Origin: Apium graveolens
Taxonomy: Eukaryota; Streptophyta; Magnoliopsida; Apiales; Apiaceae
Length of the DNA: 64,000 nt
Assembly: GCF_009905375.1 (NCBI RefSeq)
Contig: NC_133656.1
Span: 228,311,739-228,375,738, forward strand
Direction of reading: 5' to 3'
The notes beneath the pieces were generated by a model. The model did no database searches, was not told the origin of the DNA, and worked only from the letters and a program-made list of their open reading frames with translations. The translations under genes and the position numbers were made by a program. This document shows positions 24,687-37,107 of the stretch, piece by piece (the stretch's first letter is position 1; each line of letters opens with the position of its first letter).

Positions 24687-27600
24687 TCAGTTGTCTTCTC
24701 TTCTGACTTCACCTTCTTCTAAATCTTGAAGCAATTCCTTGTCAAAGACACGATCCTTTTCTGAAGTGAAGCTTGCTGGTCTGACTGGTTGAACTCCAAC
24801 TGACTTCAGCTTATTCTTGAGTTGATTGTATCTTTTAACATTCTTTTCATAATAAGCTTGAATCAAGTCAGCAGCTTGAGTCTTCAACATGGATGAATAT
24901 CCAGCAGTTCTCAAATGATGTTCCATTCAGACCAGATGCTTAGCTGAGTAGTCTTTAAGAGATTGTACATCTAGCTGACAGATTTGAAGACAATCAGACT
25001 TTAAGAATCTCACCTGATGAGGATTGTTGACCACTTGAGGACTAGCCCTGCTGGCAAACTCTTTAAGCCTTTCTCGAAGAACTTCATTCAATTCTGAGCT
25101 TCTTTTAACTTTGTTTAAAAGAACCCAAATCTCTGACAAAGAACGATTCTCAAATAGATGAAGTGACACCTTGAATGATCCTTCACTCTGACAATATACA
25201 AAAATGCTCATCTCATTTAGGGATCTATCAAAAGCAGCTGTGATCCTTGAGACTTCAGTCTTGATAGCATTCATGTACATGTCATTGTTAGGATTTGAGA
25301 TTTCCAGCTTGTCAAGAAGATGTAAGAACTGCCTATCATTGTTAGTGCTCAGCTGAGGCATATCAAGTACTCTCCTAGCTTCATCCCATTTTCACCAATC
25401 TTTAGTCTGACATCTCTTCTCCTTTCTTGAGCCTTAATGTCATGAAGACGTTGCTTTTGAAGAGTTTATGTTCTTTGAATGTCTTTTCTCATGTCAATGA
25501 TCTGAGAGACCTTCTTGAGTTCAGCTTCTTTTCTTTTCATCTCTGACTGCTCCTTCTGAAATTCTTTCTCAAACATAGGATCCACTTGAGCTTCTTCTTC
25601 CCATTCTCCAAAATCACTTTCCTCTTCAGCTTCAAATAACCCATCTTTATCTTCCTGAACTGGTTCAGTGGGAATGTCAAAAATATCAAAGTCATCCTGT
25701 TCTCCACTGTAGTAGACATCATCAGCCTTTCCTTTGTTTCCAGCAGAGGTATCTTTTTCTTTCCCTTTGGCACTACTTCCTTTCTTCTCCCCCTTAGTTG
25801 AGGGATCCTCTACTGACTTTCCTTTGGAACCTCCATCACCTCCAGAGCCTGATCCTCCACCAGACGGTCCTTCAAAATAAGTTCTTTGTTCTTCATTAGG
25901 GCAATGAGAATTCTTGATCATGAAATATAGGTGCTTCATCCCTTCATTGAGATGTTCCATGCCCGTCTCTATCTTTAGAAATCTTGAGGAGTCCAGTGAA
26001 TGATTCATCTCAACGAGGTCTTCAAGAGAAGTCATTCTTGTGTGTAGAGAGCAGAAGTTGGATATGTCATCAGCTGATAAAGTTGGAGTGTCCTGAATAG
26101 AATTGAGCTTTGGTATTACAGTGGTCTTTAGATCTGAGATGTCATTCCTTATGATTGCAAGCTGATTGTTGACAGAGGTGGAAGAAGAAGACCGTTCAAC
26201 CACTTGTGCTTTGAATGCTTGAGCTTCAGCTTGGCTTTTAGCAAGTTCTTCTTTTAGGGCAGCTATCTGAGCTAACAGGTTTACAGTATCAGTGTTTGTG
26301 TGTGCTCTCACCTGAATTTCACTCGTGTTTGGTTCACTCACCTCACGTGCATGTGTTTCTCTCAATATAATTGCTCGTGAGGAGTCTTCCTGTTGCTGTT
26401 CTTCTGTACCTGCATTAAAAATCACCCTAGCCTCTTCAAGAGAGGTCAGTGGTGGTGCAATGGGAATTCGCGAGTCCCGATCCTCAGTCAATACTATCAA
26501 ATCTTTTGGAATAGATGTCTGAATTGCTTCAGGGATAGATTGACCGAGTTGCCCTCCACTTTCTCCAGATAAATCTGCGAGTGGAGAATCCCATAAGGGA
26601 GCCAGAGGTGTTGGATCTGGGAGGGGAGAAAATGACTCTATTAAAGATGGCGGAGAGTCAGATTTTCCCTCTGAAGCATGTGACTGCTCTTCTGCCATAA
26701 CTATGGCAGGCACTGTAACCGACTCTACGTGCACTCCTCGCTGTGTGTCCTGAGTATGATCTGGGGAAGTGTATGGTTCCATTGTGAGTAATGGAATTGT
26801 GCTTGACTCAGTACAAGATGCCATGGCCCTATGGCAAATTTCAATAGATGCATGCTGTTGAGAGAATGCCTCTAGTAACTGTTCATTGGCCATTTCAAAG
26901 TCCATGTCTTGTTGGGAGGACAAGGATGGGCTTTCAGATGCCTCAGAATATGTTCTTCTTTTCTTAGGAGGAGGCAGAGCTGAGGGTTCACTCATATTTA
27001 ACAATGTACTACTTCCTAGTAATCTTCTTGGTAACATTTTAGACAGTGGGGGAGAGGTTGAGATAGAATGTGACTCTGTGTTTGGCTTTATGACCTGGGA
27101 TTGAAGCTGTGGTTCTACAACTTCATGGTCAGCCCTATCAACCACTGGGGGTCTTTCAACAGAAGTAGGAAGGGAGTGAGAGTGAGGAATTACTACCTGT
27201 AATGGAAGAGCATCTGATGTTGGAGGAGCCTGGGTGGCTTGAACCACTGGAGGTTGAGGTTGCTGTTCATGGCCGGGAAGATTGAAAATAGGTAAAGGAA
27301 TATAAGTGGCCATGAAAGCAGATACAAGTACTGGAACTTGCATGAATTTGAAGGTTGTGTCTTGGCGAGTGTAAATCTTTTTGCTAACTGGAGGGGGTTC
27401 GGTTACTGCAGAGTTAGCAAAAAGGGCTTTGTGTTCAGGTGTGAGAAGATGATCTGCTATAAGCATGAGAAAACGAGCATAGTAACATGATACCCTACGA
27501 TTTGTAGAATGATCACGTAAAGCAGAAGTTAGACGTCTCAAGAGAATGGGAAAAAGTAGTTTGCCAAAATTGATCCTTTGATTGAAAACAACCGCCAGAC

Positions 27601-28087
27601 CAATATACTGCAGAGTGGAAGCGATGTTATGAAAATTGGATTTTGTGCAGTTGGCAAACACTTTGGAAAGTGTATCGAAGAAAATATCCCATTCAGACAC
27701 CAAATTTGATTTAGAAAGTTTGGTTAAATTGATCACCCCCTGATAGTGAATAGCATTGAAAAAATTTGTGATATCATTTTCAGAGGGTAAATTACAGAAA
27801 TTGTCTAGTGGAAAATTTAACGCACGATTGACGACTGTTTCATCAACTACATACTGTGTGTTTGCGACGGTGAATGAAAAAGATTTTGAATCATCGGCCA
27901 CAGTAGAGGTTGTGCAAATCAGTCTAAGTAGATCGACGTTTAAAATCACATTTGATTTAATAGCAGAGCTAACAATCGAATGGTCATTTAAAAATCTAAT
28001 CCATGGCTTAAATTTTTCAACATCACATTTTTCCGGATTAAAATAACCAACCTGATTATGCGCGACAATTTGGAAATTGAGAGCCAT
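24687..28087 (-). pseudogene. Element B env-like (post-pol) ORF
   Basis: About 1130 codons from ATG 28087. The first 873 are open to a TAA at 25466-25468; the frame then resumes after a one-base loss in an A run near 25395 and a TGA at 24927-24929. The N-terminal domain of about 230 residues has aromatic and Leu-rich segments ending YYARFLMLIADHLL, matching YYARFFMLLANH of element C. Then come a Pro/Ser/Gln-rich middle, a bipartite basic stretch (PPKKRR), a coiled-coil stretch (LLAQIAALKEELAKSQAEAQ), a Gly/Ser-rich linker and a Lys/Glu-rich C-terminus. There is no signal peptide or membrane segment. It looks like a soluble, possibly nuclear protein rather than an envelope. Confidence 0.8.
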
Positions 28088-28556
28088 TTAAAATAATAAG
28101 AAGACACACGCTTTTCAGAATTTTAAGAATAATATTAAGAAAATTCGAATTAATTAAATTAATTTAATAATTCGAATTAAATTAATTATAATCGAAAAAT
28201 TTAGACAGAAATGTATCTCGTTAAAATTCTTAACTCACAAACGCAGTTTTGAAAAACCAAAAGACACAAATCAGAAATTAAAATAAAAATAAAAAGTTCA
28301 AAATCAACAAACTCAAATTGAATTTGAAGGGGCAAACTGATATATAAAAAAAAATTTGAAAATTTTGACAGCACTCCTGTATGTATATATATGTAAGTAT
28401 ATATCACAGGAGTGAAGATTCAGTTTGCTGAGTAAAAACTCGAGCAAGGAAGGAAGCAGTTCGAAGAGAGAGAAGAGAGAAACTGAAGACAAAAACTGTT
28501 CGAATTTTTGAAAAGAAATGAACTGATGAGAATGGTTTAAAACAAAACAAACAAAC

Positions 28557-28567
28557 TCCTTTATATG
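28557..28567 (-). promoter_or_regulatory. TATA box upstream of B env-like ORF
   Basis: Minus-strand CATATAAAGGAG directly below the palindrome array and above a long CT-rich leader. The ATG is about 470 bp downstream, and GT and AG sites in the leader would allow an intron. Inferred promoter. Confidence 0.5.
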
Positions 28568-28571
28568 ACAG

Positions 28572-28900
28572 CTGGTATGACAATCCTGGATTGTCATACC
28601 GATTGTCATACCAGGCAAAAGAAGGAAAAGAAAAAAAAACAACAGAAATAAAGGAAATAACAAAATAAACACTGAGTATATATAACTGGTATGACAATCT
28701 GATAGTCATACCGATTGTCATACCAGTATAAAATAAAAGAAAATATATATATATATTGTTTATAACTGGCAAGACAATTGATAGTCATACCGATTGTCTT
28801 GCCAGTATAAACTATACTGAAAAACACTAATATGACAATTATATAGCTAAATGACTTTCAGCAAGACAATTTCAATTGTCTTGCCGATTGTCATTTTAGT
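28572..28900 (-). promoter_or_regulatory. Palindromic module array between B pol and env-like ORF
   Basis: Four ~40-bp modules, at 28572-28614, 28686-28726, 28766-28805 and about 28826-28900. Each starts CTGGYAWGACAAT or a variant, contains CCGATTGTC and ends in the inverse (CCAG). Each can fold as a hairpin. The motifs match those in the B LTRs. ORFs seen across them are by-products of the repeat. Confidence 0.7.
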
Positions 28901-29282
28901 AGAAATACAATCAAATATGTACAGACTCTATAAATGTACTAAAATTATATTACAACATGGTAAAACTGAAATACAGACCTATAATATTTACAGAAACAAA
29001 GGCAATATATCAGAATTTATTATTTTTTATTCCAAAAATAGATTTCTATTGAATTTTAGCAAATAAAATTCATAGTAAAATATTTTTAGAGGAAATAAAA
29101 TATTCTGAGATATTTTAAATTAACAAGTAGGGAAAATAAAAATAGATAAGATAATATATATATTACATAGAAATAAGCAAGAAATATGATAAAATGATAA
29201 AATAAATTTGCAAATGAATTTTTCATTTATGAAAAATTCATTTGTAAATTCATTCAAGAACAGATCCCAGATATTAACTAAA
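28901..29282 (-). other. AT-rich spacer downstream of B pol
   Basis: About 380 bp, very AT-rich, with a small inverted repeat (ATGAATTTTTCAT and ATGAAAAATTCAT) near 29213-29240. No gene seen. Confidence 0.4.
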
Positions 29283-31012
29283 TTAATCACTAAAACTATT
29301 CAACATGCCCAATTTACCAACTAATCTGGTAAATGTGGATTCGTCAAGTGGTTTAGTGAAAATATCTGCTATTTGTTCTTCTGTTGGAACAAAAAATAGT
29401 TCAACAGTACCATTCATGACGTGCTCTCTAATAAAATGATACCTGATGTCAATGTGCTTTGTCCTCGAGTGCTGCACAGGGTTGTTGGTGATGGCTATTG
29501 CACTTGTATTGTCACATAAAATAGGAATCTTGTTCAATACAGAGCCATAGTCTCGTAGTTGGTTCCTAATCCACAAGATCTGAGCACAGCAGCTTCCAGC
29601 AGCAATATATTCAGCCTCGGCCGTTGAGTTGGAAACTGTTTGCTGTTTCTTGCTGTACCATGAGACTAGCCTGCTTCCTAGGAATTGACAACTTCCTGAG
29701 GTGCTTTTCCTATCAACAACACTTCCTGCGTAATCTGAATCTGTATATCCAACAAGGTTAAAACCAGATTCTTTAGGGTACCAAATACCTAGATTTGGTG
29801 TTCCCTTAAGATATCTTAAGATTTGTTTAACAGCAACGAGATGAATATCTCTAGGATCCGCTTGGAACCTTGCACATAAACATGTAGCATACATAATATC
29901 TGGTCTACTTGCAGTAAGATAGAGTAACGAGCCAATCATACCTCTGTAGCTTGTGACATCTACCTTAATGGAGTTTTCACATGGTCCAAGCTTGACAGCT
30001 GTAGTTGATGGAGTCCTTGCTGATGCAGAATCCTCTAGATTGTACTTTTTGAGGAGTTCCTTGAGATACTTGGATTGATAAATAAATGTTCCATCTAACC
30101 TTTAATTTACTTGTAATCCAAGAAAGAACTTCAGCTCTCCCATCATGCTCATTTCAAACTTGCTGTGCATTAACTTAGCAAATCTCTTACAGAGATTATC
30201 ATTAGTAGACCCAAATATTATATCATCCACATAGACTTGGACTAATATAGTATCCTTCTTATGTGTTTTAGAAAAGAGAGTTTTGTCTATGACACCTCTA
30301 ATAAAGCTATTTTCAATAAGAAATTCAGAGAGAGTGTCATACCATTTTCTTGGAGACTGTTTTAGCCCATAGATAGCCTTGAAAAGAAAGAAGACAAAAT
30401 CCAAATGATCTGGATCTTCAAAACCAGGAGGTTGCTCTACATATACCTCTTCATCCAGCTTTCCATTCAGAAAGGCGCTCTTGACATCCATTTGATAAAC
30501 TTTAAAGTTTGAAAATACTGCGAATGCCAGAAATATCCTGATGGCCTCAAGTCTAGCCATTGGAGCATAGGTTTCATCATAATCAATGCCTTCAGCTTGA
30601 GAATACCCTTTAGCTACCAGTCTTGCCTTGTTTCTTGTAACCACACCATCTTCATCTAGTTTATTCCTGAATACCCACCTAGTACCAACAACTTTCTTGT
30701 GTACAGGCCTAGGTACCAGTTTCCAGACTTGTTGACTTTCAAACTGATTGAGTTCATCTTGCATAGCAATCACCCAATCTGGATCAGTCAGTGCTTCTTC
30801 AATTTTCTTAGGTTCCATCTCAGAAAGAAATCCTGAGAACAGACACTCATTTTGAGTAGCACGTCTAGTTCTGACTCCAACATCTGGATCACCAATAATC
30901 AACTCAAAAGGGTGAGCTTTATTCCAGACAGTCTGTCTTGGAAGATTTGATCTTGATGATTCGCCTTGAAATTCATTGTGATGTTGTGTCCTACTAGATG
31001 ATCCTTCAGCAT

Positions 31013-31029
31013 CTCCCCCTGAGTTGTTG
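31013..31029 (-). other. Internal polypurine-like tract in B IN-RT linker
   Basis: Minus-strand CAACAACTCAGGGGGAG is identical to 38728-38744 of element C, although the surrounding linker protein is poorly conserved. It copies the core of the real polypurine tract (AGGGGGAGAT). It may be a central priming site. Confidence 0.45.
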
Positions 31030-33599
31030 CCATGTTGACTTGAAGATTCTCCATCAGTAGCAGTGGTATCTCCATTGTTGCCAAAGTTTCCATCACTATT
31101 ACCTTGAGTATCATCAGGATTAACAGGTTCTTCACCAGCAACAACCTCAGGTACTTGACCATGTTCTGATTCTGAATCTGACGTATCATCAAACTTTAGT
31201 TTCTCAGAAGGATCTTCAGTTTGGATACTAGGGAGTTTAGTGTCATCAAATGTAACATTGACACTTTCAGTTACTTTGTGTTGATCAATGATATACACTC
31301 TATATGATCTTCTTCCATATCCAACAAAAATACCCTCATATGCCTTTGCCTCGAACTTACCATGACGATCATCTCCATCCTTGAGCACGAAGCATCTGGC
31401 ACCAAATACATGAAAGTATTTGATAGAAGGTTTCTGTTCATTCAAAATCTCATAAGGAGTTTTCATGAAGTCTTTGTTGATTAGAGTTCGATTCTGAGTA
31501 TAACATGCAGTATTGACAGCTTCAGCCCAAAAGTACATTGGAAGACCTGATTCACTTAACATCGTTCTTGCAGCTTCAATCAATGTACGATTCTTCCTTT
31601 CTACCACTCCATTTTGCTGAGGGGTTCTAGGAGCTGAAAATTGTCTGGTAATCCCTTTGTCTGTACAGAATCCATTGAGAAGTGCATTCTTGAATTCTGT
31701 CCCATTATCTGACCTTATTGCTCTAACAGGGACGTTAGAATCTAACTCAATCATCTTGATATGATCAATCACAACTTGTGGTGTTTCATCCTTAGAGTGA
31801 AGAAATAAAACCCACGTATACTTGGAATAGTCATCAACTATCACAAGACAGTAACACTTCTTTGACATAGAAAGGATATTAACTGGACCAAATAAATCCA
31901 TGTGCAATAATTGCAGAACACCAGTTATGGAAGATGTGTCAGTGCCTTTGTGACTTGCTTTCTTTGACTTTCCTTTCTGGCAAGCCTCACATAGTCCTTC
32001 TGGAGAGAATTCCAGCTGAGGCAGACCTCTTACCAATTCTCTTTTGACAAGAGAACTCATTGTTTTGAAATTGAGATGAGAAAGTCTCTTGTGCCATAGC
32101 CAACTCTCATCTGACGATGCCTTTGCATAGAAACAATTGACTTCAAGATTGCTTCCAGAGTTCATGTCAGCTACGAACAGATTTCCTTTCCGGATTCCCA
32201 TTAAGGAGGGTTTTTCACTTTTCTTGTGCAGAATCTGACACTTCAGCTTGTCGAATAAAACATTGTAGCCGTTGTCACAGAACTGACTAATGCTAAGCAG
32301 ATTGTGTTCAAGTCCTTGCACAACATACACATTTTCAATGATAACATTTCCAGCTAGCAAACAACCATATCCCTCCGTTAAACCTTTGCTGTTATCTCCA
32401 AAGGTAACCACTGGGCCAGCTTTCTCAACCACATTTGATAGCAGGGCTCTATCTCCGGTCATATGTCTTGATGATCCGCTGTCAAGAATCCACACTACCG
32501 GTTGTACCTGTTTAATGCCCTCTTTTCTTGACGATGAGGTGCTTGCATTACTAGCCATGAGAGCAAGATTCCCAACTTCTTCATCTTCACTGTCAGTATC
32601 ATCCCAGCTTCTTCCCTTTGCCAGGTACGCCCTTTCAGATTTACTCTTCTGATTAGAATCGTAAGAGTTCTTCCTAGCTTGTTTTGGCTTCCTGCATTCT
32701 GTGGCAAAGTGTCCCAACTCATTACAGTTGAAGCATCGAATGGTGCTTCGATCAACCATCCATGTTTTATACCCACCACTGCTGGTGTTAGAGGATGAAG
32801 ATCCACCTTTCTGGAATCTGTTGTAGTTGGACTTGTACTTGAACTTGGGATTCCTTTTGAATCTGACATTTGAGAATCTCTTGACAATCAGGGCCATTGA
32901 CTCATCCTCCAATTGCTCCAGTTCTTCCAAGGAATAATAATCATCTCCTGATTGATTTGAAGTAGGAGAATCAAATTCTGCTACTATCACATTATCTTCA
33001 ACCTTGGAAGACTGTACCATTCTTTCTGACTGTTGAGATTGTTGTTGATATTGTGTTGTTGTTGTTGTTCATCAGCTACTAGAGCAGTAGACGTGCTGAC
33101 CACTCTTCCTTTCCCGTAAACTTCCTTCTACTGAATCTGCTCCAACTCATAAGTCTTTAACACACCATAGAGCCTTTCCAAAGAAATCTCACTCAGATCT
33201 CTTGCTTCTCTTATGGCAGTGATTCTATGTTCGAGATGAGTTGGCAGTGTTAAAAGGAACTTTTTGTTGACCTCCCTGATGGAATAGTATTTACCAAAAA
33301 TGTTCAGGTTGTTGATCAATGCATTGTACCTCTCAAACACTTCAGTGATTCCTTCTCCTGGATTGGATTTAAAGTATTCATACTCAGAGGTTAGGATTTC
33401 TAGTTTGTTCTCCCTAACTTCCTCTGTGCCTTCATTAATAATCTCAATAGTTTCCCAGATATGTTTGGAATCTTTACAATTCATCACATGTCTATTCATC
33501 AGGGGATTTAGGGAATCTACTAAGATTAATTGAAGGCTAGCATCCAGGGAAGCTTCTTCTATTTCAGCAGGAGAGAAGTCCTCAGGATCCTTCACATAA

Positions 33600-33604
33600 G
33601 TTCT
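33600..33604. repeat. Target-site duplication of element C, left copy
   Basis: GTTCT here and at 46726-46730 flank the two LTRs of C. Confidence 0.95.
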
Positions 33605-33680
33605 TGTTAGGAATATATGTGCATTAGTTTGATGATATGTTTAACAAAACACTTAAGTAGAAATTCAGTGTCTGTAGCCT

Positions 33681-34037
33681 CAACGGATAAGACCACTTTG
33701 GCTATCCGTTGATGGTGTAGCTTTACTTAGAAATAAGTCTAGTGTTGTAGCATATTTCAGTCTCTGTATTTAAGATGTAATTCTTAGAAGTTGAGAGAAA
33801 CTATGAGTCATGTTGACTACTAGAAGATATGCAGATAGGAAGGCCAATTGTAAATATTTCATGCCTTGTAATTTTGTATAAATGAAGTGGTATCAACGGA
33901 TGACTTAAAGACCTTCAACGGATGAGAAGCTAAGCTTCAACGGATGTCTCTAAAGCTTCAACGGATAACATCCTTCAACGGATGAGTGCATCAACGGATG
34001 AAAGCTTCAACGGATGTTCTGTTGATTAACCGTTGAT
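33681..34037 (+). promoter_or_regulatory. CAACGGAT motif array in C 5' LTR
   Basis: Nine exact copies: eight CAACGGAT (33681, 33894, 33916, 33938, 33959, 33976, 33992, 34008) and one inverse ATCCGTTG (33704), plus a degenerate inverse at 34028. The seven clustered copies are 22, 22, 21, 17, 16 and 16 bp apart. The array ends about 105 bp before the TATA box, where an upstream activating region would lie. Confidence 0.75.
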
Positions 34038-34143
34038 AAGTGGTAGTTGTACCTACAAACAGAGGCACGTGGGTGAACAGAGATAACTGAAATGTGGCAG
34101 CCTAATTTCAGGAACATCAGAAAAAGCAGCCGTTCTACTCTAG

Positions 34144-34150
34144 TATAAAG
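34144..34150 (+). promoter_or_regulatory. TATA box of C 5' LTR
   Basis: TATAAAG within the LTR; the same site is at 46250-46256 in the 3' LTR. Confidence 0.6.
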
Positions 34151-34621
34151 AGACATTAAGTCAACAAAGTACTGGAGTGAACTGGAGAAGAAACAAGTGG
34201 AGATCTTACTTTATTATTTTATTATATCCTAGTCTTCACTTGTAAACTTGGTAATATATAAACCAAGTAGTAGCTAGTAATTAGATAAGAATTTTTCCAG
34301 AGCTGTTTAGAAAAATCTTGAGAGAAAAATTATCTAGTTTGTACTAGGATGCAGCTGTGATCAAATTCTTAGATCACAGAATTTCTGAAATACCATCTCT
34401 CATGGAACAACAAATCCACCAGAAAAGTTTTTAAAGGTTTATTGTGTTCTTTACATTTGTGTTTGAATATATATCTGTCTGTATCAGCTTAAAGCAATTC
34501 ACACACTTGTTCATCTTGAACACACAGTCTTTATAAACTGCTCAAAACTTGAAAAAGTTTTGAGATTTACATTCAACCCCCCTTCTGTAAATCTCAGTGT
34601 TAGTTCTCTAGAAATAACAAT

Positions 34622-34633
34622 TGGTATCAGAGC
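34622..34633 (+). other. Primer-binding site of element C
   Basis: TGGTATCAGAGC two bases after the 5' LTR, complementary to initiator-Met tRNA. Confidence 0.92.
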
Positions 34634-34680
34634 AGGCTCTTGACAAACAAAGAGTTTAAAGATCTTGGAATCTAACAAAG

Positions 34681-37107
34681 ATGAGTAAGAAGGATATTGG
34701 AGTAAAAATCCCAGTTCTTGACAGAGACAGTTATCACCACTGGAAGGTGAAAATGCACCTTCATCTACTCTCCTAAGATGAAGGTTATGTAAACTGTATT
34801 GAGAATGGTCCTCACATTCCCCACAAAGTAGCCACAGTTGCTACGGCCACAATTGCTGTTGGTCAATCCATTCCAAAACCTAGAGCAGAATGGACAATGG
34901 AAGACACAGAAGAAGTCCACAAGGATAAGAAGGCTATGAACATTTTGTTTAATGGTCTTGACAAGGATATGTTTGATAATGTGATAAATTGCTCAACTGC
35001 CAAAGAGGTTTGGGACACAGTCCAGCTGCTGTGTGAAGGTACAGAACAAGTAAAAGAGAACAAGATGCAGCTTCTCATTCAACAGTATGAGTATTTTCAT
35101 TTTGAAGAAAATGAATCTTTAAATGACACATTTAACAGATTCCAAAAGCTGTTGAATGGATTGAAGCTGTATGGTAGAGTGTACCAGGTGAAGGATTCAA
35201 ATCTTAAATTCTTAAGATCCTTGCCAAAGGAATGGAAACCCATGACTGTCTCCTTAAGAAACTCTCAGGATTATAAGGACTTCACTCTTGAAAGATTATA
35301 TGGAATCTTGAAGACTTGTGAACTAGAGTTGGAAAAGGATGAGGTATTGGAGAAGGGGAGAAAGAAAGGAAGTTCAGTTGCATTGGTAGCTGAAAATGAG
35401 AGGGAATGCAGACAAGAAACTGTGAGATCTACATCAAACTCCAAAGATGGTACAAGATATCAGGAATCAAGCAAAGGAAAAGAACAAGTTGCTGAGAATG
35501 AAGACAACTCCAGTCAAGATGACTCTGATAGTGTTGATGAGCATCTTGCATTTCTGTCCAGGAGATTTGCAAAGATGAAGTTTAAGAAAAACACTAGAGC
35601 CACTAAACCTCATAAGAACATGGTGGACAAATCAAAGTTCAAGTGTTTCAATTGTGGTATAAGTGGACACTTTGCAAGTGAGTGCAGAAAGCCAACCTCT
35701 GAAAAGAAGAAATTTGACCAAGTAGATTACAAGAAGAAATATTTTGATCTACTCAAGCAAAAGGAAAGGGCTTTCATTACTCAAGAAAAAGATTGGGCAG
35801 CTGATGGAGAGGAAGAGAATGAAGATGTGGAGTATATCAACTTAGCTCTCATGGCTGATTCTGAGGAAAATGAAGTTAGTTCATCAAGCAATCAGGTAAC
35901 AACTCAGGTAATCACTACTGATGTAACACAACTTACTAAAGAAGAGTGCAATGATGCTTTTAATGACATGTCTACTGAATTGTATCATTTGCGTGTGTCT
36001 CTTAAATCTCTTGCTAAAGAAAATAGTAGGATTAAAGAGAACAATCTGTTTTTAAGTAATAGAAATGCTATGTTAGAAGATAAGTTGATTGACCTAGAGA
36101 AAACCAAGCTGCATTGTATATCTGTTGAGAATGAACTAGCTGAATCTATTAAGAAAGTAGAAATACTTTCTAATCAATTAAAGAGAGAGCAAGAGGTGAT
36201 TAAAGCCTGGAAAACATCTAGGGATGTTAGTGCTCAAATTGCCAAGGTCCAAGGAATTGAATCATTCTGTGAAACTGCCTGGGATAAAAACAAAAAGAAA
36301 CTGGAATTAATTGATGGGCTGTCAACGGATGTGGAATCAACGGATGATGAAGGTTATCCGTTGAAGGAAGAAAATGAGCATCCGTTGAAGGTTCCTCAAT
36401 TAAAACAGGCAGATGTTTCTATTAGTGAAAATCTAAAGAAACTCAACAAAAAGTTTGGTTCAACTTCCAAGAACTTTGTTAAAGAAGAAGCAAGCACATC
36501 CAAAGATGTCAGTAAGGTGAATATAGGGCACATGACCTTAGAACAGTTAAATAATAGGCTCAAGATGGTTGAGGATAAAAAGGAAACTAAAAGAAAATCT
36601 AACAGAAATGGGAAGGTAGGTGTTAACAAACATAACAATTACACACCTGATAGGTATGCTCCTAGAAAAAGCTGTGTGCATTGTAGTAGTGTTAATCATC
36701 TATCTGCTAATTGCAAATCTATTAAGAAAACCCCCATAACTGTACCCTCTTCCATGCCTAACATGTCTGCATCATCTCTACATGCTATGCCTACTATGTC
36801 TCAACAGAATCCTTATGCACATTTTGCAAACATGCCATATTTTAACAATCCTTATCTTGCTGCATTTAGTATGCCTCAAATGCCATACAATATGCCTATG
36901 TGGAATAACATGTATGCACAATCCATGCCTTATCATATTCCAAATGTGCTAAATGATTCTGTGACTAACCCTACACCTCAACCAACTACATCCAAGACCA
37001 AGGTTGACTCAAAGTTACCTAAGTCTAGAGATGCAGGAGGAATGAAGTCTAGGAGAAAGGCTAACAAGAATGGACCCAAGGAAACTTGGGTACCAAAATC
37101 AAATTGA
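34681..37107 (+). pseudogene. gag: Element C gag
   Basis: 809 codons from ATG 34681 (MSKKDIGVKIPVLDRDSYHHW) to TGA 37105-37107, with a single in-frame TAA at codon 32 (34774-34776), probably from CAA. The UBN2-type copia Gag domain lies at residues of about 70-225 (NCSTAKEVWDTVQLLCEGTE, TLERLYGILKTCE). A first zinc knuckle CX2CX4HX4C begins at Cys322. A long Lys/Glu-rich coiled-coil-like region follows at about 370-530, then a second knuckle CX2CX4HX4C at 665-678, a Met/Pro-rich stretch and WVPKSN at the end. Four motif copies are embedded at 36323-36387 (STD and HPL codons). Gag is longer than in most copia elements. Confidence 0.9.

Larger units (their letters stand above)
29283..33604 (-). 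pseudogene. gag-pol: Element B gag (C-terminal part) and pol
   Basis: The gag part is 33128-33604, after the C insertion, ending at an in-frame TAG (33128-33130). A small shift in a CAA repeat near 33065 puts the next 972 codons (30102-33020) in another frame. These hold a CX2CX4HX4C knuckle (residues 96-109), protease DSG (180-182), integrase ([26 protein letters not shown]) and RT with YVDD. A TAA at 30102-30104, probably from CAA, interrupts RT. RNase H follows in the same frame to 29283 ([35 protein letters not shown]). The order PR-IN-RT-RH proves Ty1/copia. Confidence 0.93.
33605..34619 (+). repeat. 5' LTR of element C (1015 bp)
   Basis: TGTTAGG to ATAACA, matched by 45711-46725. Contains the CAACGGAT array at 33681-34037 and TATAAAG at 34144-34150. 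Confidence 0.95.

Noticed and set aside
28404..28827. Small ORFs with repeated GMTIGMTI or YDNRYDN residues
   Set aside because: They are chance translations of the palindromic motif array; no start context and each is unlike any gag, pol or env-like protein.
33681..34037. Regularly spaced short repeats resembling a CRISPR array
   Set aside because: The repeat unit is only 8-10 bp, occurs in both orientations and inside a plant LTR; spacing is 16-22 bp with no CRISPR-length repeat or cas gene.
34622..34633. tRNA gene remnants at TGGTATCAGAGC sites
   Set aside because: Only the 3' complement of a tRNA is present beside each LTR; these are primer-binding sites.
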